From Sphingomonas sp. 32-62-10 (lineage in GTDB: Bacteria; Pseudomonadota; Alphaproteobacteria; Sphingomonadales; Sphingomonadaceae): a DNA stretch of 64,000 bases. Position 1 is the first letter of the stretch; every line of letters begins with the position of its first letter. Positions 43,650-52,464 of this stretch are shown here, one piece after another. Below the pieces are notes generated by a model. The model did not search any database. It saw only the letters and a program-made list of their open reading frames with translations, and was not told the origin of the DNA. The position numbers and the translations under genes are program-made. The stretch covers positions 1 through 64,000 of the forward strand of contig NCEE01000012.1 of NCBI GenBank assembly GCA_002280555.1. Reading direction: 5' to 3'.

Positions 43650-43766
43650 GGCTTGCTCTCCATCATTGGCCGCCCGGCATTCGAGGCTGGGATATGGCGA
43701 TGAGCGATGCCAGCGAGGGCCAAGGGTTGCAAGGTGAAACGGACAGGGCGGGTGTGATGCGGGGTG

Positions 43767-43797
43767 AAGTTGCGGGGTAAAGTTGCGGAAGTTGCGG
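43767..43797. repeat. Three copies of AAGTTGCGG
   Basis: Copies at 43767-43775, 43780-43788 and 43789-43797 in the same orientation, the last running into an inverted TTGCG/CGCAA pair (43792-43806). Located about 120-150 bases before the aldehyde dehydrogenase start, in the position of an activator site. Confidence 0.55.
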
Positions 43798-44075
43798 GTC
43801 TCGCAAGGTTTGCGACAGGGGGCGCAAAACCTGCGTGACGGCGCCGAAAGTGATGAAAGAGATGACCAACTGTTTTTCTCGGACGAGCCAGAAGATGCAG
43901 GGCGACGGGGATGGTCGTGGAATGTGGGGCGCGCATCAGCATGAGAATGTTTTAGTACAAAACAAGAACGAAATCAATGCTCGTCCGGTATTTGGAACAG
44001 CTTTCCGGCGCTTGCGAGATCGAAGGTCGACCGCTTCGAGTTTGGTGGTGCCGAAATTGCCTTCACCCAATTACT

Positions 44076-44165
44076 GTCACCTTGAACTTGGTTCAGGGTC
44101 CATCGCACGGCACATCCGATCGTCAATTGGGCACGGTGGATGCTGAAACAAGTTCAGCATGACGG
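44076..44165. repeat. 90-bp palindromic dispersed repeat, family A copy 2
   Basis: Same length and parts as 8579-8668: GTCACC, hairpin around TTGAACTTGGTTCAGGGTC, variable middle, CACGGTGGATGCTGAAACAA and TTCAGCATGACGG. The hairpin arms are conserved and the middle is not. Confidence 0.85.
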
Positions 44166-44265
44166 TGATGGGATGAATGCGGCTTCGACCTTCCTCGGAT
44201 CAATTCTGTCATCGTCCAGATTGAATTCGCCGGGGACGCGGCCCTTTTGCGATGGCGCGACCAAT

Positions 44266-45729
44266 CTACCCCCGACCGATCCACTCAATCGCCCTCGCCA
44301 GTACCGGATCGCGACCCGCTGCGATGTCGGCTGGCCGGGCAGCCACCCGCACGTCAGGGTCCAGTCCGGCATCGGGTTGTGGTTCGTTCGCAAAATAGCC
44401 GACCAGCGGCAGATCGAACTCAAGGCCGGTGGCGGGCAGGCGCACGAAGAAGAAGGCGCCGCCGTTGATGCCGCGCCGGTTGCCGCCGGTGGTCACACCG
44501 AACAGCCGCACTTTGCCGCTTGCGCGCGCCATTGTCGCGAACTGGAAAGTGGCCGAGCTGTTGGTCGGGCCGATCAGTGTGGCGACGGGCAGGGTGAGGC
44601 GGGGTGCCACCGGCGCAATTGTCAGAATGGCATCGCCGCCCGGGCGTTCGATGAAACCGTCTCCAAGCGGCTTGCCGCCCACGCCCATCGTTCGAAAACT
44701 GTTATCCCATGTGTCGAGATAACGATCGATCGATGGCGGCGTGCGTTCGAACCGCAGTTTCTGGATATAGCCCGGCGGGCTGAGCGGGGCATCGATCAGC
44801 CGCGCGAGGATCGGATCGCCGCAATCCTCGCCGCCTTCATTCTCGCGCAGATCGATGATCAGCCCGCGCGCACCGGCAAGCGACGCCAGCCGATCATCCA
44901 GCCAGCCGCGCCAATTCCATTTGCTGTTGTACAGCGCCCAACCGGGCATGGTGAGCACGGCGACACCGTCAGGTCGCATCGTCCAGTCCCACACCGCACC
45001 GTCACCCTCCGGCTGCGGCGGCAATTTGGCCTGACGGGCGGCAAGGCTGATCGGGGCCATGCTGATCGACGCATCGCGACCGTCTGGCGTACGGATCAGC
45101 AAGCGGTGCACGCCGCCCGATGGGGCGCCGTATATCAGGCCGTGAAACACATCGAACGTCTCGATCGAGTCATTGCCCGAAACGCCAAGCAGCGCGGTTC
45201 GTTTGGCATCATTATGCCCATCGGCGCGGACATAGCCGATCAGGCGCTGCAGCATCGCGCGCGCCGGCACGCCGTTGATCGCGCGGACTTCGGTGCCGGG
45301 CTGTAATGTCGCTGTGTCGCGCTGATCGGCGAGCACGATCATCTTTCCGTCGATCCAGCGAAAGGTGAAGGGCAGGCGGGTGGGGCGATCGAACAGATCG
45401 GCTTTTACCGCCTTTTTCTGGTTGAAAAAATTGGGGTAGCTGTGCCCGCAGCGGATCGTCGCGAGGAACCGGGCAAGCGCGAGATAGCGCGTATCGAGCG
45501 CGGACGCCGCCAGCCAATCGCGCTGGAGCAGATCGATCCGCGCGCTGATTTGGGCGGGCGTCGAATAGCGGTGCAGGCCGGGATGCAGCGATAGCGCCTC
45601 TCGCAGGATCGCGATGTCGCCTTTCAGATCGGCAGGGGTGGGGGCATCGGCTGCGCGTGCGGCAAACGGCATCGTGATTGGGGTGAGGGCGGCGGTGCCC
45701 AATGCGGACAGGGTCTGGCGGCGGTTCAT
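44266..45729 (-). CDS. S41-family C-terminal-processing-like peptidase, Tat-type signal
   Basis: 487 residues from the ATG at 45729. The N-terminus MNRRQTLSALGTAALTPITM has a twin-arginine pattern and an A-x-A cleavage region, so export through Tat is likely. Domains: N-terminal helical part, a PDZ-like region ('LQPGTEVRAINGVPARAMLQRL'), then the S41 core with 'GLIIDLRENEGG' and the nucleophile region IGPTNSSATFQFA (S391 or S392). Substrate unknown. The gene for a membrane AraC regulator lies immediately upstream on the same strand. Confidence 0.85.
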   Translation of the reverse strand: MNRRQTLSALGTAALTPITMPFAARAADAPTPADLKGDIAILREALSLHPGLHRYSTPAQISARIDLLQRDWLAASALDTRYLALARFLATIRCGHSYPNFFNQKKAVKADLFDRPTRLPFTFRWIDGKMIVLADQRDTATLQPGTEVRAINGVPARAMLQRLIGYVRADGHNDAKRTALLGVSGNDSIETFDVFHGLIYGAPSGGVHRLLIRTPDGRDASISMAPISLAARQAKLPPQPEGDGAVWDWTMRPDGVAVLTMPGWALYNSKWNWRGWLDDRLASLAGARGLIIDLRENEGGEDCGDPILARLIDAPLSPPGYIQKLRFERTPPSIDRYLDTWDNSFRTMGVGGKPLGDGFIERPGGDAILTIAPVAPRLTLPVATLIGPTNSSATFQFATMARASGKVRLFGVTTGGNRRGINGGAFFFVRLPATGLEFDLPLVGYFANEPQPDAGLDPDVRVAARPADIAAGRDPVLARAIEWIGRG

Positions 45730-45788
45730 GGCGCAATGCCTGACTGATTTGCGCGGGGCATACGCCTCATTTTCGCGCAACGCTGCGA

Positions 45789-46901
45789 TTATTCGGCTTT
45801 TGAGCCGTGGGCGCGGCGATAGCTTGACGGTGCCATGCCATAGGCGGCCTGGAAGGCCCGGTTGAAGCTGGCCTTAGAACTGAACCCCGCATCAAGCGCG
45901 AGATCGAGCAAGTCGGCGGTGCTACCGGCGGCGATTGCTTCAGCCACCGCATCGCAACGAAGCCGGTTGATGAAGGTCGAAAAGTTCACACCGAGCCCCT
46001 CGTTCAATGCGCGAGACAAATGGCCGGTGTTGGTGCCCAGTCGTCGCGCCAGTGTCGCAAGCGACAAATCGGGATCGCGCGACCAGTGCTCGGCGCGGAC
46101 CTGCGCTGCCCAGGCCTCGCCAAGCGCACGCCAGTCGCGCGGTGGCGGGGTGGGATCAGCCGGGATCGCCAGCGACTCGATGGTCGGGAAGGGTAGCGCC
46201 GCATGCCGCCACCCCTCGATCGCGATGAAGAGCGCGAAGATGGCAATCGCCACATAGAGCCCCATCAAGCCGGTATAGCCCAGCGGCGACAGTGCATCCC
46301 ACACCGCATACACCGTCCACACCGCGAGCAATGCGGCACCGGCGGCGATCGCCCGGCTGATCCAGGTAGCAGCGAAGCGATGATCATCACTGCGCTGCGT
46401 CGCGAGCAGGCCGCGATACCGGTGCAAAAGCGCTAGTGCCCCGCGGCCATAAAACAGCATGCCCGCAATCGCAGCAATGCCGGTGACAATATCATAGGGC
46501 GTTGTGATGATCGCCGACCAGGCATTCTTGGCGGGCATCGGCAGCAAAAAACTGCCGGTCAGAAAGGCGAATTGCAGCGTCGGTGGGGCGAGGTGACGCC
46601 AGGCGGGCACGGGCCAAGTGCCGGTCACCAGCGTGTGAACATAGAAATAGAAGAGTGGTGCCACACCGAGCGTGATCTGAAATGGCGCGAAACTCAGCCA
46701 GCGCCATTTGTCGTAAAAGCCCGCAAAGCCGATCATCCAGGGCGTCACGATACCCACGAGCACGAGCAGCAACAGCGCGAGCGTTTGGTTGGCGGTGCGA
46801 TTGGCCATGGTTCGCGCCAAGGCCGCCGCCACTATCAACAGCTGCACCTCAGCGACCACCAGCATGGCTGTTCGCCAGCCAAAAGTAAGATCATCGAGCA
46901 T
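45789..46901 (-). CDS. Membrane-bound AraC-family regulator
   Basis: 370 residues. Seven or so membrane helices (about 12-235) are followed by a cytoplasmic AraC DNA-binding domain (about 260-365) with two HTHs, 'LSLATLARRLGTNTGHLSRALNEGLG' and 'DLLDLALDAGFSSKASFNRAFQAAYGMAPSSYRR'. Such regulators sense an envelope or membrane signal. The neighbouring S41 peptidase, 59 bases downstream on the same strand, is the obvious candidate target or partner. Confidence 0.9.
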   Translation of the reverse strand: MLDDLTFGWRTAMLVVAEVQLLIVAAALARTMANRTANQTLALLLLVLVGIVTPWMIGFAGFYDKWRWLSFAPFQITLGVAPLFYFYVHTLVTGTWPVPAWRHLAPPTLQFAFLTGSFLLPMPAKNAWSAIITTPYDIVTGIAAIAGMLFYGRGALALLHRYRGLLATQRSDDHRFAATWISRAIAAGAALLAVWTVYAVWDALSPLGYTGLMGLYVAIAIFALFIAIEGWRHAALPFPTIESLAIPADPTPPPRDWRALGEAWAAQVRAEHWSRDPDLSLATLARRLGTNTGHLSRALNEGLGVNFSTFINRLRCDAVAEAIAAGSTADLLDLALDAGFSSKASFNRAFQAAYGMAPSSYRRAHGSKAE

Positions 46902-46956
46902 GATCGCTGCTGTGCCGGGGATCGTGGCGGGATGGCAAGACGGATCACGCCGGATG

Positions 46957-46997
46957 AAAAAAGGGGGCGCCCGACCGATACCGGACGCCCCCTTTTT
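46957..46997 (-). terminator. Intrinsic terminator of glnA
   Basis: On the minus strand GGGGGCGTCC pairs with GGGCGCCCCC-type sequence and is followed by a run of six T. The plus strand shows AAAAAAGGGGGCGC at one end and GCGCCCCC-like CGCCCCCTTTTT at the other, so it works in both directions. It lies 18 bases after the glnA stop. Confidence 0.9.
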
Positions 46998-47014
46998 CTG
47001 TCCCGATGTCAGCC

Positions 47015-48427
47015 TTATGAGCTGTAGTACATGTCGAATTCGACCGGGCTCGGCGTCATTTCCCAGCGGGCGACATCGTTCATTTTCAGCTCGATATAGC
47101 TTTCGATCTGGTCCTTGCTGAACACATCGCCCTTCAGCAGATAATCATGATCGGCGGCCAGGCTTTCGAGGGCTTCACGCAGCGAACCGCAGACGGTGGG
47201 CACTTCAGCGAGTTCGGCGGGTGGCAGGTCATAGAGGTTCTTGTCCATCGCCTCACCCGGGTGGATGCGGTTCTGGATGCCGTCGATGCCGGCCATGAAC
47301 AACGCGGCATAAGCGAGATACGGGTTCGCCATTGCATCGGGGAAGCGCACTTCGACGCGCTTTGCCTTGGGGCCCGTGCCATATGGAATGCGGCATGAGG
47401 CCGAGCGGTTGCGCGCCGAGTAAGCGAGCAGCACGGGCGCTTCGTAGCCGGGCACCAGTCGCTTGTAGCTGTTGGTGGTCGGGTTGGTGAAGGCGTTGAC
47501 GGACTTGGCGTGCTTGATGATGCCGCCGATGAAGAACAGGCACATTTCCGACAGCCCGGCATAACCATTGCCGGCAAACAACGGTGTGCCCTTGTCCCAG
47601 ATCGACAAATGGGTGTGCATGCCTGAACCGTTATCTTCCTTGATCGGCTTGGGCATAAACGTTGCCGTCTTGCCGTACGCATGCGCGACCTGGTGGACGA
47701 CGTACTTATAGATCTGCATCCGGTCTGCCGTGGTCGTCAGCGTGCCGAAGGTGAGGCCGAGCTCATGCTGCGCGGCAGCGACTTCATGGTGATGCTTGTC
47801 GCAAGGGAGCCCCATTTCGAGCATGGTCGAGACCATCTCGCCGCGAATGTCCACGCAGCTGTCGACCGGCGCGACCGGGAAATAGCCGCCCTTGGCGCGC
47901 GGGCGATGGCCCAGATTGCCGCCTTCATATTCGCGGCCGGTGTTGGTCGGCAGCTCGATATCGTCGATCTTGTAATAGCTGGTCGAATAGCTGGTTTCGA
48001 AGCGGACATCGTCGAAGATGAAGAATTCGGCTTCGGGGCCGACATAGACGGTGTCGCCGATGCCGGTGGTCTTGAGATAGGCCTCGGCGCGCTTCGCCGT
48101 GCTGCGCGGATCGCGCGAATAAAGCTCGCCGGTCGATGGCTCGACGATGTCGCAGAACAGGATCATCATCGGCGTTGCGCTGAACGGATCGACATAGACC
48201 GCGTCGAGATCGGGCTTCAGGATCATGTCGGATTCGTTGATCGCCTTCCAGCCCTCGATCGAGGAGCCGTCGAACATGAAACCGTCGGTCAGCTCATCCT
48301 CACCGACGACGCTGGAGACCATCGTCAGATGCTGCCATTTACCCTTGGGATCGGTGAAGCGCAGATCGACCCACTCGATCTCGTCGTCCTTGATCATCTT
48401 CAGGATTTTGCCGGCGTCGTTGGCCAT
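47015..48427 (-). CDS. glnA: Glutamine synthetase, type I
   Basis: 470 residues of the GSI-beta type. Motifs: 'FMFDGSSIEGWKAINESDM', 'KPIKEDNGSGMHTHLSIW' (ATP/Glu site), 'NPTTNSYKRLVPGYEAP' and the adenylylation Tyr in NLYDLPPAE (Y399). Makes glutamine from glutamate and ammonia; activity is turned off by GlnE adenylylation under control of the neighbouring PII protein. AGGGGACC precedes the ATG. Second gene of glnB-glnA, with a terminator after it. Confidence 0.98.
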   Translation of the reverse strand: MANDAGKILKMIKDDEIEWVDLRFTDPKGKWQHLTMVSSVVGEDELTDGFMFDGSSIEGWKAINESDMILKPDLDAVYVDPFSATPMMILFCDIVEPSTGELYSRDPRSTAKRAEAYLKTTGIGDTVYVGPEAEFFIFDDVRFETSYSTSYYKIDDIELPTNTGREYEGGNLGHRPRAKGGYFPVAPVDSCVDIRGEMVSTMLEMGLPCDKHHHEVAAAQHELGLTFGTLTTTADRMQIYKYVVHQVAHAYGKTATFMPKPIKEDNGSGMHTHLSIWDKGTPLFAGNGYAGLSEMCLFFIGGIIKHAKSVNAFTNPTTNSYKRLVPGYEAPVLLAYSARNRSASCRIPYGTGPKAKRVEVRFPDAMANPYLAYAALFMAGIDGIQNRIHPGEAMDKNLYDLPPAELAEVPTVCGSLREALESLAADHDYLLKGDVFSKDQIESYIELKMNDVARWEMTPSPVEFDMYYSS

Positions 48428-48522
48428 TGGATTGGTCCCCTATTCAAGAGTGATGGTGTTCCGGCGAACCGGAGAATCATGTTGCGTCGCGGTGCATAGT
48501 TTTCACACAATGCTGCGCTGCG

Positions 48523-48861
48523 TCAAATTGCGTTTTCGTCGCGCTCCCCGGTGCGGATGCGGAGTACGGTTTCGACGGGGATGACGAAGATCTTGCCATC
48601 GCCGATCCGGCCGGTCTGCGCGGCGGCGGCGATCGCCTCCACAACACGGTCAGCCATCGCATCCTCCACGACCACCTCAAGCTTCACCTTGGGGAGGAAA
48701 TCGACGACATATTCCGCACCGCGGTACAGCTCGGTATGGCCCTTTTGCCGCCCGAAACCCTTGGCCTCCGTCACGGTGATGCCGCTGACGCCGACTTCGT
48801 GAAGCGCTTCCTTCACCTCGTCGAGCTTGAAGGGTTTGATGATCGCTTCGATCTTTTTCAC
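48523..48861 (-). CDS. glnB: Nitrogen regulatory protein PII
   Basis: 112 residues from a GTG at 48861, exactly the PII length; longer in-frame starts are rejected. The T-loop has the uridylylation site Y51 in 'HTELYRGAEYVVDF' and the C-terminal signature 'TGRIGDGKIFVIPVETVLRIRTGE' is complete. Senses 2-oxoglutarate, ATP/ADP and glutamine status and controls glnA and nitrogen genes. It precedes glnA by 95 bases, the common alphaproteobacterial glnBA arrangement. Confidence 0.97.
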   Translation of the reverse strand: MKKIEAIIKPFKLDEVKEALHEVGVSGITVTEAKGFGRQKGHTELYRGAEYVVDFLPKVKLEVVVEDAMADRVVEAIAAAAQTGRIGDGKIFVIPVETVLRIRTGERDENAI

Positions 48862-48964
48862 GGTGTGCCCCGATCTTATGGAAGGATAATGCCTATAGGG
48901 GAAGCATATCGCGCGCCGATGCCTGTTTTTGAGGCAACGCGGGCGGATGCGCCCAATTGATTCC

Positions 48965-49531
48965 TTATTCGGGCGCAATCGCGCCGTGTAGGATGTAGCG
49001 CGGCCCAGCGCCGCCATCGCGCACCCGATAGCGCTCGAACAGCGCGCGGACGTCAACGGCGAACGCAGCGGCATCGTCGGGCGTAAGGTGGAGGCGCAGC
49101 CATAGCTCCGAGGTGCCGGGCGTCGGCGTATCGAGCACCAGCCGCATCCGCGGGCCGGATTCAAAGGAGTAGCGCGTGCCAAGGATGCTGCGGATGCGCG
49201 TGCGATCGAGCGCCGCACGTAGCTCATCTGCAAGTCGGTCCCCACTTAGTCTTGGGCTGAGTTCGACGGGCACGAAATAGCTGCGCGCCACCGCGCGATA
49301 CCGAGCAACGGCGCGACCCGCTCGGGGTTCGCGGCGCGTCTCGACGATCAGCCCAAATGCGATCAGCCGCCGGAGATGATGGCCGATCAGGCTCAGCGAC
49401 ATTTGGGCCTGCCTGGCAAGTTCAACCGCGCCCTGCTCGCGATCGACCAGCGCGAGCACGATCCCGTGCAGTCGAGGCTCGGTCATTGCCGCTGCGGCGG
49501 CGGGATCGTGGATGGTCAATTCGTCGAGCAT
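48965..49531 (-). CDS. ArsR-like winged-helix regulator
   Basis: 188 residues. N-terminal winged helix (about 15-85) 'HGIVLALVDREQGAVELARQAQMSLSLIGHHLRRLIAFGLIVETRRE' with a wing of Arg residues, then a ligand-binding-like C-terminal domain (about 90-188) that is larger than in metal-sensing ArsR proteins. Divergent from the serine hydrolase pseudogene, with a palindromic operator between, so it probably controls that gene and itself. Confidence 0.8.
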   Translation of the reverse strand: MLDELTIHDPAAAAAMTEPRLHGIVLALVDREQGAVELARQAQMSLSLIGHHLRRLIAFGLIVETRREPRAGRAVARYRAVARSYFVPVELSPRLSGDRLADELRAALDRTRIRSILGTRYSFESGPRMRLVLDTPTPGTSELWLRLHLTPDDAAAFAVDVRALFERYRVRDGGAGPRYILHGAIAPE

Positions 49532-49548
49532 GCCGGCGCTCCCAACCC

Positions 49549-49571
49549 TGAGTATATCGATATTCTACTCA
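49549..49571. promoter_or_regulatory. Palindromic operator of the ArsR-like regulator
   Basis: TGAGTA (49549-49554) and TACTCA (49566-49571) are perfect inverted arms around the self-complementary core ATATCGATAT. The site lies 18 bases upstream of the regulator's start codon, inside the divergent promoter region. Confidence 0.65.
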
Positions 49572-49644
49572 AATAGAACTCCTTTCAATTACACTAGACC
49601 TGGCCGCAGCTGTGTCGCAACTGAAGTGCAAGGGAGATGTGGCG

Positions 49645-50767
49645 ATGCGGCATATGGTGTGGGGGGTGGCAGCGGCCGCGTTGACGGCAATTCCAAGTGC
49701 AGGGATGGCTGCGGACAAGAACTCACCGGTCGGTCGGTGCGTTGCCGCCCGCGTGGCTGCGATGCCGGGCTTCTCCGGAGTCGTGCTTGCGCGGCGCGGC
49801 AGCGATGTCGGGCATCTGGCGCTTGGCACTGCCGACGGCACCGGGCGCGCGATTGCCGTCGATACGCGCTTCAATCTCGGCTCGGCGAACAAGATGTTTA
49901 CCGCCGTCGCGGTCGCGCAGCTTGTCGAAGCGGGCAAGGTCCGACTCGACGACCCAATCGGTCGCTATGTCGATGGCCTGACCCGTGAAGCGTCGGCGGT
50001 GACGGTTCGCCAGCTCCTGACCCACAGCGGCGGGCTTGGCAGCTTCTTTTCGCCCGATACGCTCGATGCACTGGCGCGTGCGCGCAGCATCGCCGATCTG
50101 CTGCCGCTTGTGGCGAACGAGAAACCCGCCTTCACCCCCGGCACGCGATTCCAATACTCGAACACCGGCTTCCTGCTGCGTTACCACGATGCCGGCCTTG
50201 CCGCCGCTGGGCGGGCCGGGCGCACCGGGGATGGTGATGATTCGACCAGGCGACGCCGGCGCGCCGATGCCGCCGCCCGGTGCGCCGGGGCTGATGATCA
50301 TGCGGCCGGGGGAGGGTGGGGGTCCTGCGGCGCCGATGGCGCTGCCCCCCGGCCCGCCGCGCCCGGCGCAAGAATCGACCTTGCCGGGCACGCCCGCAGG
50401 CAGCGCCTACAGCACAGTGGGCGACCTGCGACGCTTCTTCGCCGCGCTCGCCGGAGGGAAGCTGTTGAGCAACCAAACCGTCGCGATGTTCGCCGCGCCG
50501 CAAATCGAGGCGCCCGCTCCCCCCGGCGGCCCGCGCGCGCATTATGGCTTCGGGTTCGGCTCCGGCAGCTTCGAGGGGCATCGCTGGTACGGCCACAATG
50601 GTGGCGCGCCGGGCGTCAATGTCGAGGCAACGATATTCCCGGACGACGATGTCGAGATCGAAGTGTTGACCAATCGCGATCCACCAATCGCAACGCGATT
50701 GTTCGGCGATCTCCGGCGCTTGCTGCTCGATCCAGTGAAGCTTGCGGCCTGTGCGACCGGCAGTTGA
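49645..50767 (+). pseudogene. Secreted serine hydrolase (beta-lactamase/S12 family), frameshifted
   Basis: An exported protein with a signal peptide (RHMVWGVAAAALTAIPSAGMA). The N-terminal frame carries the SxxK motif in LGSANKMF and the YxN motif in QYSNTGF, then loses similarity near 50180. The neighbouring frame (from about 50182) continues with a Pro/Gly-rich linker containing two GAPG-x-MIxRPG-like repeats and the C-terminal part including the HNGG motif that corresponds to the third active-site element. About 50 residues normally found between YxN and the linker are missing, so an out-of-frame deletion or assembly error is likely. Intact homologues hydrolyse peptides, esters or lactams. 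Confidence 0.85.
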
Positions 50768-50770
50768 CAC

Positions 50771-51601
50771 TCAGGCAGTGTAAGGCGGCTGGTGGAGGCT
50801 CTTGGGGCTGGTCGTGAAAATCTCGCAGCCGGTCTCGGTAATGCCGATCGAATGTTCGAACTGTGCCGAGAGTGAGCGATCGCGCGTTACCGCCGTCCAA
50901 CCATCGTCGAGCAGCTTCACATCGGCGCGGCCAATGTTGATCATCGGCTCGATCGTGAAGAACATGCCCGGCCGAAGCTCTGGCCCCGTGCCCGGGCGAC
51001 CAACATGGACCACTTCGGGTGCGTCATGAAACAGCCGGCCCACACCGTGCCCGCAGAAGTCGCGCACCACGCCGTAGCGGTGGCGTTCGGCATGGGCCTG
51101 GATCGCATAGCCAACATCGCCCAGCGTATTGCCCGGCCGCGCTTTTTCGATGCCGAGCATCAGGCATTCATAGGTCACATCGACCAGCCGGCGCGCCTTG
51201 AGCGGGACATCGCCGACCAGATACATCCGGCTCGAATCGCCGTGCCAGCCGCCGAGCAATGGGGTGACGTCGATATTGACGATATCGCCATCCTTCAGCG
51301 TCTTTTCGCTCGGGATGCCGTGGCAGACGACGTGATTGATCGAGATGCAGCAGCTATGCGTATAGCCGCGATAGCCGATCGTTGCGGGCACGCCGCCGCC
51401 CGCGGTGATGAAATGGCGAACGAGATCGTCGAGCGCGCCAGTCGTTACGCCCGGCACGACATGGGGGACGAGCATGTCGAGCGTTTCGGCGGCCAGGCGC
51501 CCGGCCCGGCGCATGCCTTCAAAGCCCGATGCATCATGGAGTTTGATTGCGCCCGTACGCGTCATCGGCGCTTCGGCGGTTACGGTTTCGTACACTGTCA
51601 T
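50771..51601 (-). CDS. map: Methionine aminopeptidase, type I
   Basis: 276 residues. Removes the N-terminal Met from new proteins. The five metal ligands can be placed: Asp in NIDVTPLLGG, Asp in WHGDSSRM, His in 'CGHGVGRLFHDAP', Glu in FTIEPMI and Glu in 'AQFEHSIGITE'. The first 12 residues may be an extension before the conserved part. Stop codon close to that of the serine hydrolase pseudogene (convergent). Confidence 0.96.
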   Translation of the reverse strand: MTVYETVTAEAPMTRTGAIKLHDASGFEGMRRAGRLAAETLDMLVPHVVPGVTTGALDDLVRHFITAGGGVPATIGYRGYTHSCCISINHVVCHGIPSEKTLKDGDIVNIDVTPLLGGWHGDSSRMYLVGDVPLKARRLVDVTYECLMLGIEKARPGNTLGDVGYAIQAHAERHRYGVVRDFCGHGVGRLFHDAPEVVHVGRPGTGPELRPGMFFTIEPMINIGRADVKLLDDGWTAVTRDRSLSAQFEHSIGITETGCEIFTTSPKSLHQPPYTA

Positions 51602-51664
51602 TTGTTGAACATAGCGATCTGTTGCGGGCTTTGCGAGGGGGGCAGGCTGGGCTATGCGACGGCG

Positions 51665-52444
51665 ATGACATCAACCCCGACGATCGCCTCTACGACCCGC
51701 ATCTGGACTGCCGCCCTTGTCGTCATCGGTGACGAAATTCTGTCCGGCCGCACGCAGGACAAGAATGTGGCGCAGATCGCCGCCTGGCTGAACGTGCAGG
51801 GCATCCGCTTGGCCGAAGTGCGCGTCGTGGCCGATGATACGGCGGCGATTGTCGAAGCCGTAAACGCGCTGCGGGCGCGCAATGATTATTTGTTCACCAC
51901 CGGCGGGATCGGCCCGACGCATGACGACATCACTGTCGATGCGATTGCGGAAGCGCTCGGCGTGGCCGTGGTGCATCACCCGCGCGCACTGGCCGTGCTC
52001 GAGGGCTATTACGCGAGCCGTGGCGGGCTGACGGAGGCGCGCAAGCGCATGGCGCGCGTGCCCGATGGCGCGGCGCTGATCGAAAACCGGATGTCGGGGG
52101 CGCCGGGCATTCGGATCGGCAATATCTTCGTGATGGCGGGCGTACCGCACATCACCGCGGGTATGCTCGATGCGCTGACGGGCACGCTGGAGGGCGGGCA
52201 ACCGGTCCTCTCCCGCACAATCGGTTGCTGGGTGGCGGAAAGCGAAGTCGCCGAAATGCTAGGCGAGGCCGAACGCGCGCATCCCGGTGTGGCCATCGGC
52301 AGCTATCCATTTTTCCGCGAGGGGAGGGTAGGCGCCAATTTCGTGGTGCGCGCGACCGACCAGGCGATTATCGATGCGTGCATCGCCGATGTGACCGCAC
52401 AGCTGGAGGCTGGCGGTAGAGCGGTGGTTGCGGACGGGATCTGA
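51665..52444 (+). CDS. Molybdopterin-binding / CinA N-terminal-like protein
   Basis: 259 residues from the ATG at 51665; the frame is open far upstream over map but that part is the shadow of map. 'AALVVIGDEILSGRTQDKNVAQIAAWLNVQGIRLAEVRVVADD' and 'YLFTTGGIGPTHDDITVDAIAEALG' are the MoaB/CinA-N (COG1058) signature. CinA relatives are pyrophosphatases or nucleotide-recycling enzymes; no C-terminal deamidase domain is present. Divergent from map. Confidence 0.92.
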   Translation: MTSTPTIASTTRIWTAALVVIGDEILSGRTQDKNVAQIAAWLNVQGIRLAEVRVVADDTAAIVEAVNALRARNDYLFTTGGIGPTHDDITVDAIAEALGVAVVHHPRALAVLEGYYASRGGLTEARKRMARVPDGAALIENRMSGAPGIRIGNIFVMAGVPHITAGMLDALTGTLEGGQPVLSRTIGCWVAESEVAEMLGEAERAHPGVAIGSYPFFREGRVGANFVVRATDQAIIDACIADVTAQLEAGGRAVVADGI

Positions 52445-52464
52445 GAACGACCGTCACCCATGTT

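Larger units (their letters stand above)
43650..44265. other. 616-base intergenic region with repeats
   Basis: No convincing gene. From left to right it holds a GC-rich stretch, three AAGTTGCGG repeats (43767-43797), the inverted repeat TTGCGGGTCTCGCAA (43792-43806), a less structured AT-richer part with possible promoter elements, and a family-A palindromic repeat (44076-44165). A small minus-strand frame over 43646-43942 has no ribosome binding site. Confidence 0.5.

Noticed and set aside
42204..43703. 499-codon plus-strand open frame
   Set aside because: It is the complement of the aldehyde dehydrogenase gene, which has all catalytic motifs; the plus frame encodes a His/Arg/Asp-rich sequence with no family.
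43767..43797. Direct repeats as a CRISPR array
   Set aside because: Units are 9 bases with spacers of 0-4 bases; no cas genes.
43646..43942. 98-codon minus-strand frame upstream of the aldehyde dehydrogenase
   Set aside because: His/Pro/Arg-rich, no ribosome binding site, covers the AAGTTGCGG repeats and likely promoter.
44140..45306. 388-codon plus-strand open frame
   Set aside because: Shadow of the S41 peptidase gene; composition is typical of antisense frames in high-G+C DNA.
51005..51664. N-terminal extension of the CinA-like protein
   Set aside because: The extension lies over map on the other strand and shows no similarity; the family starts at the ATG at 51665.
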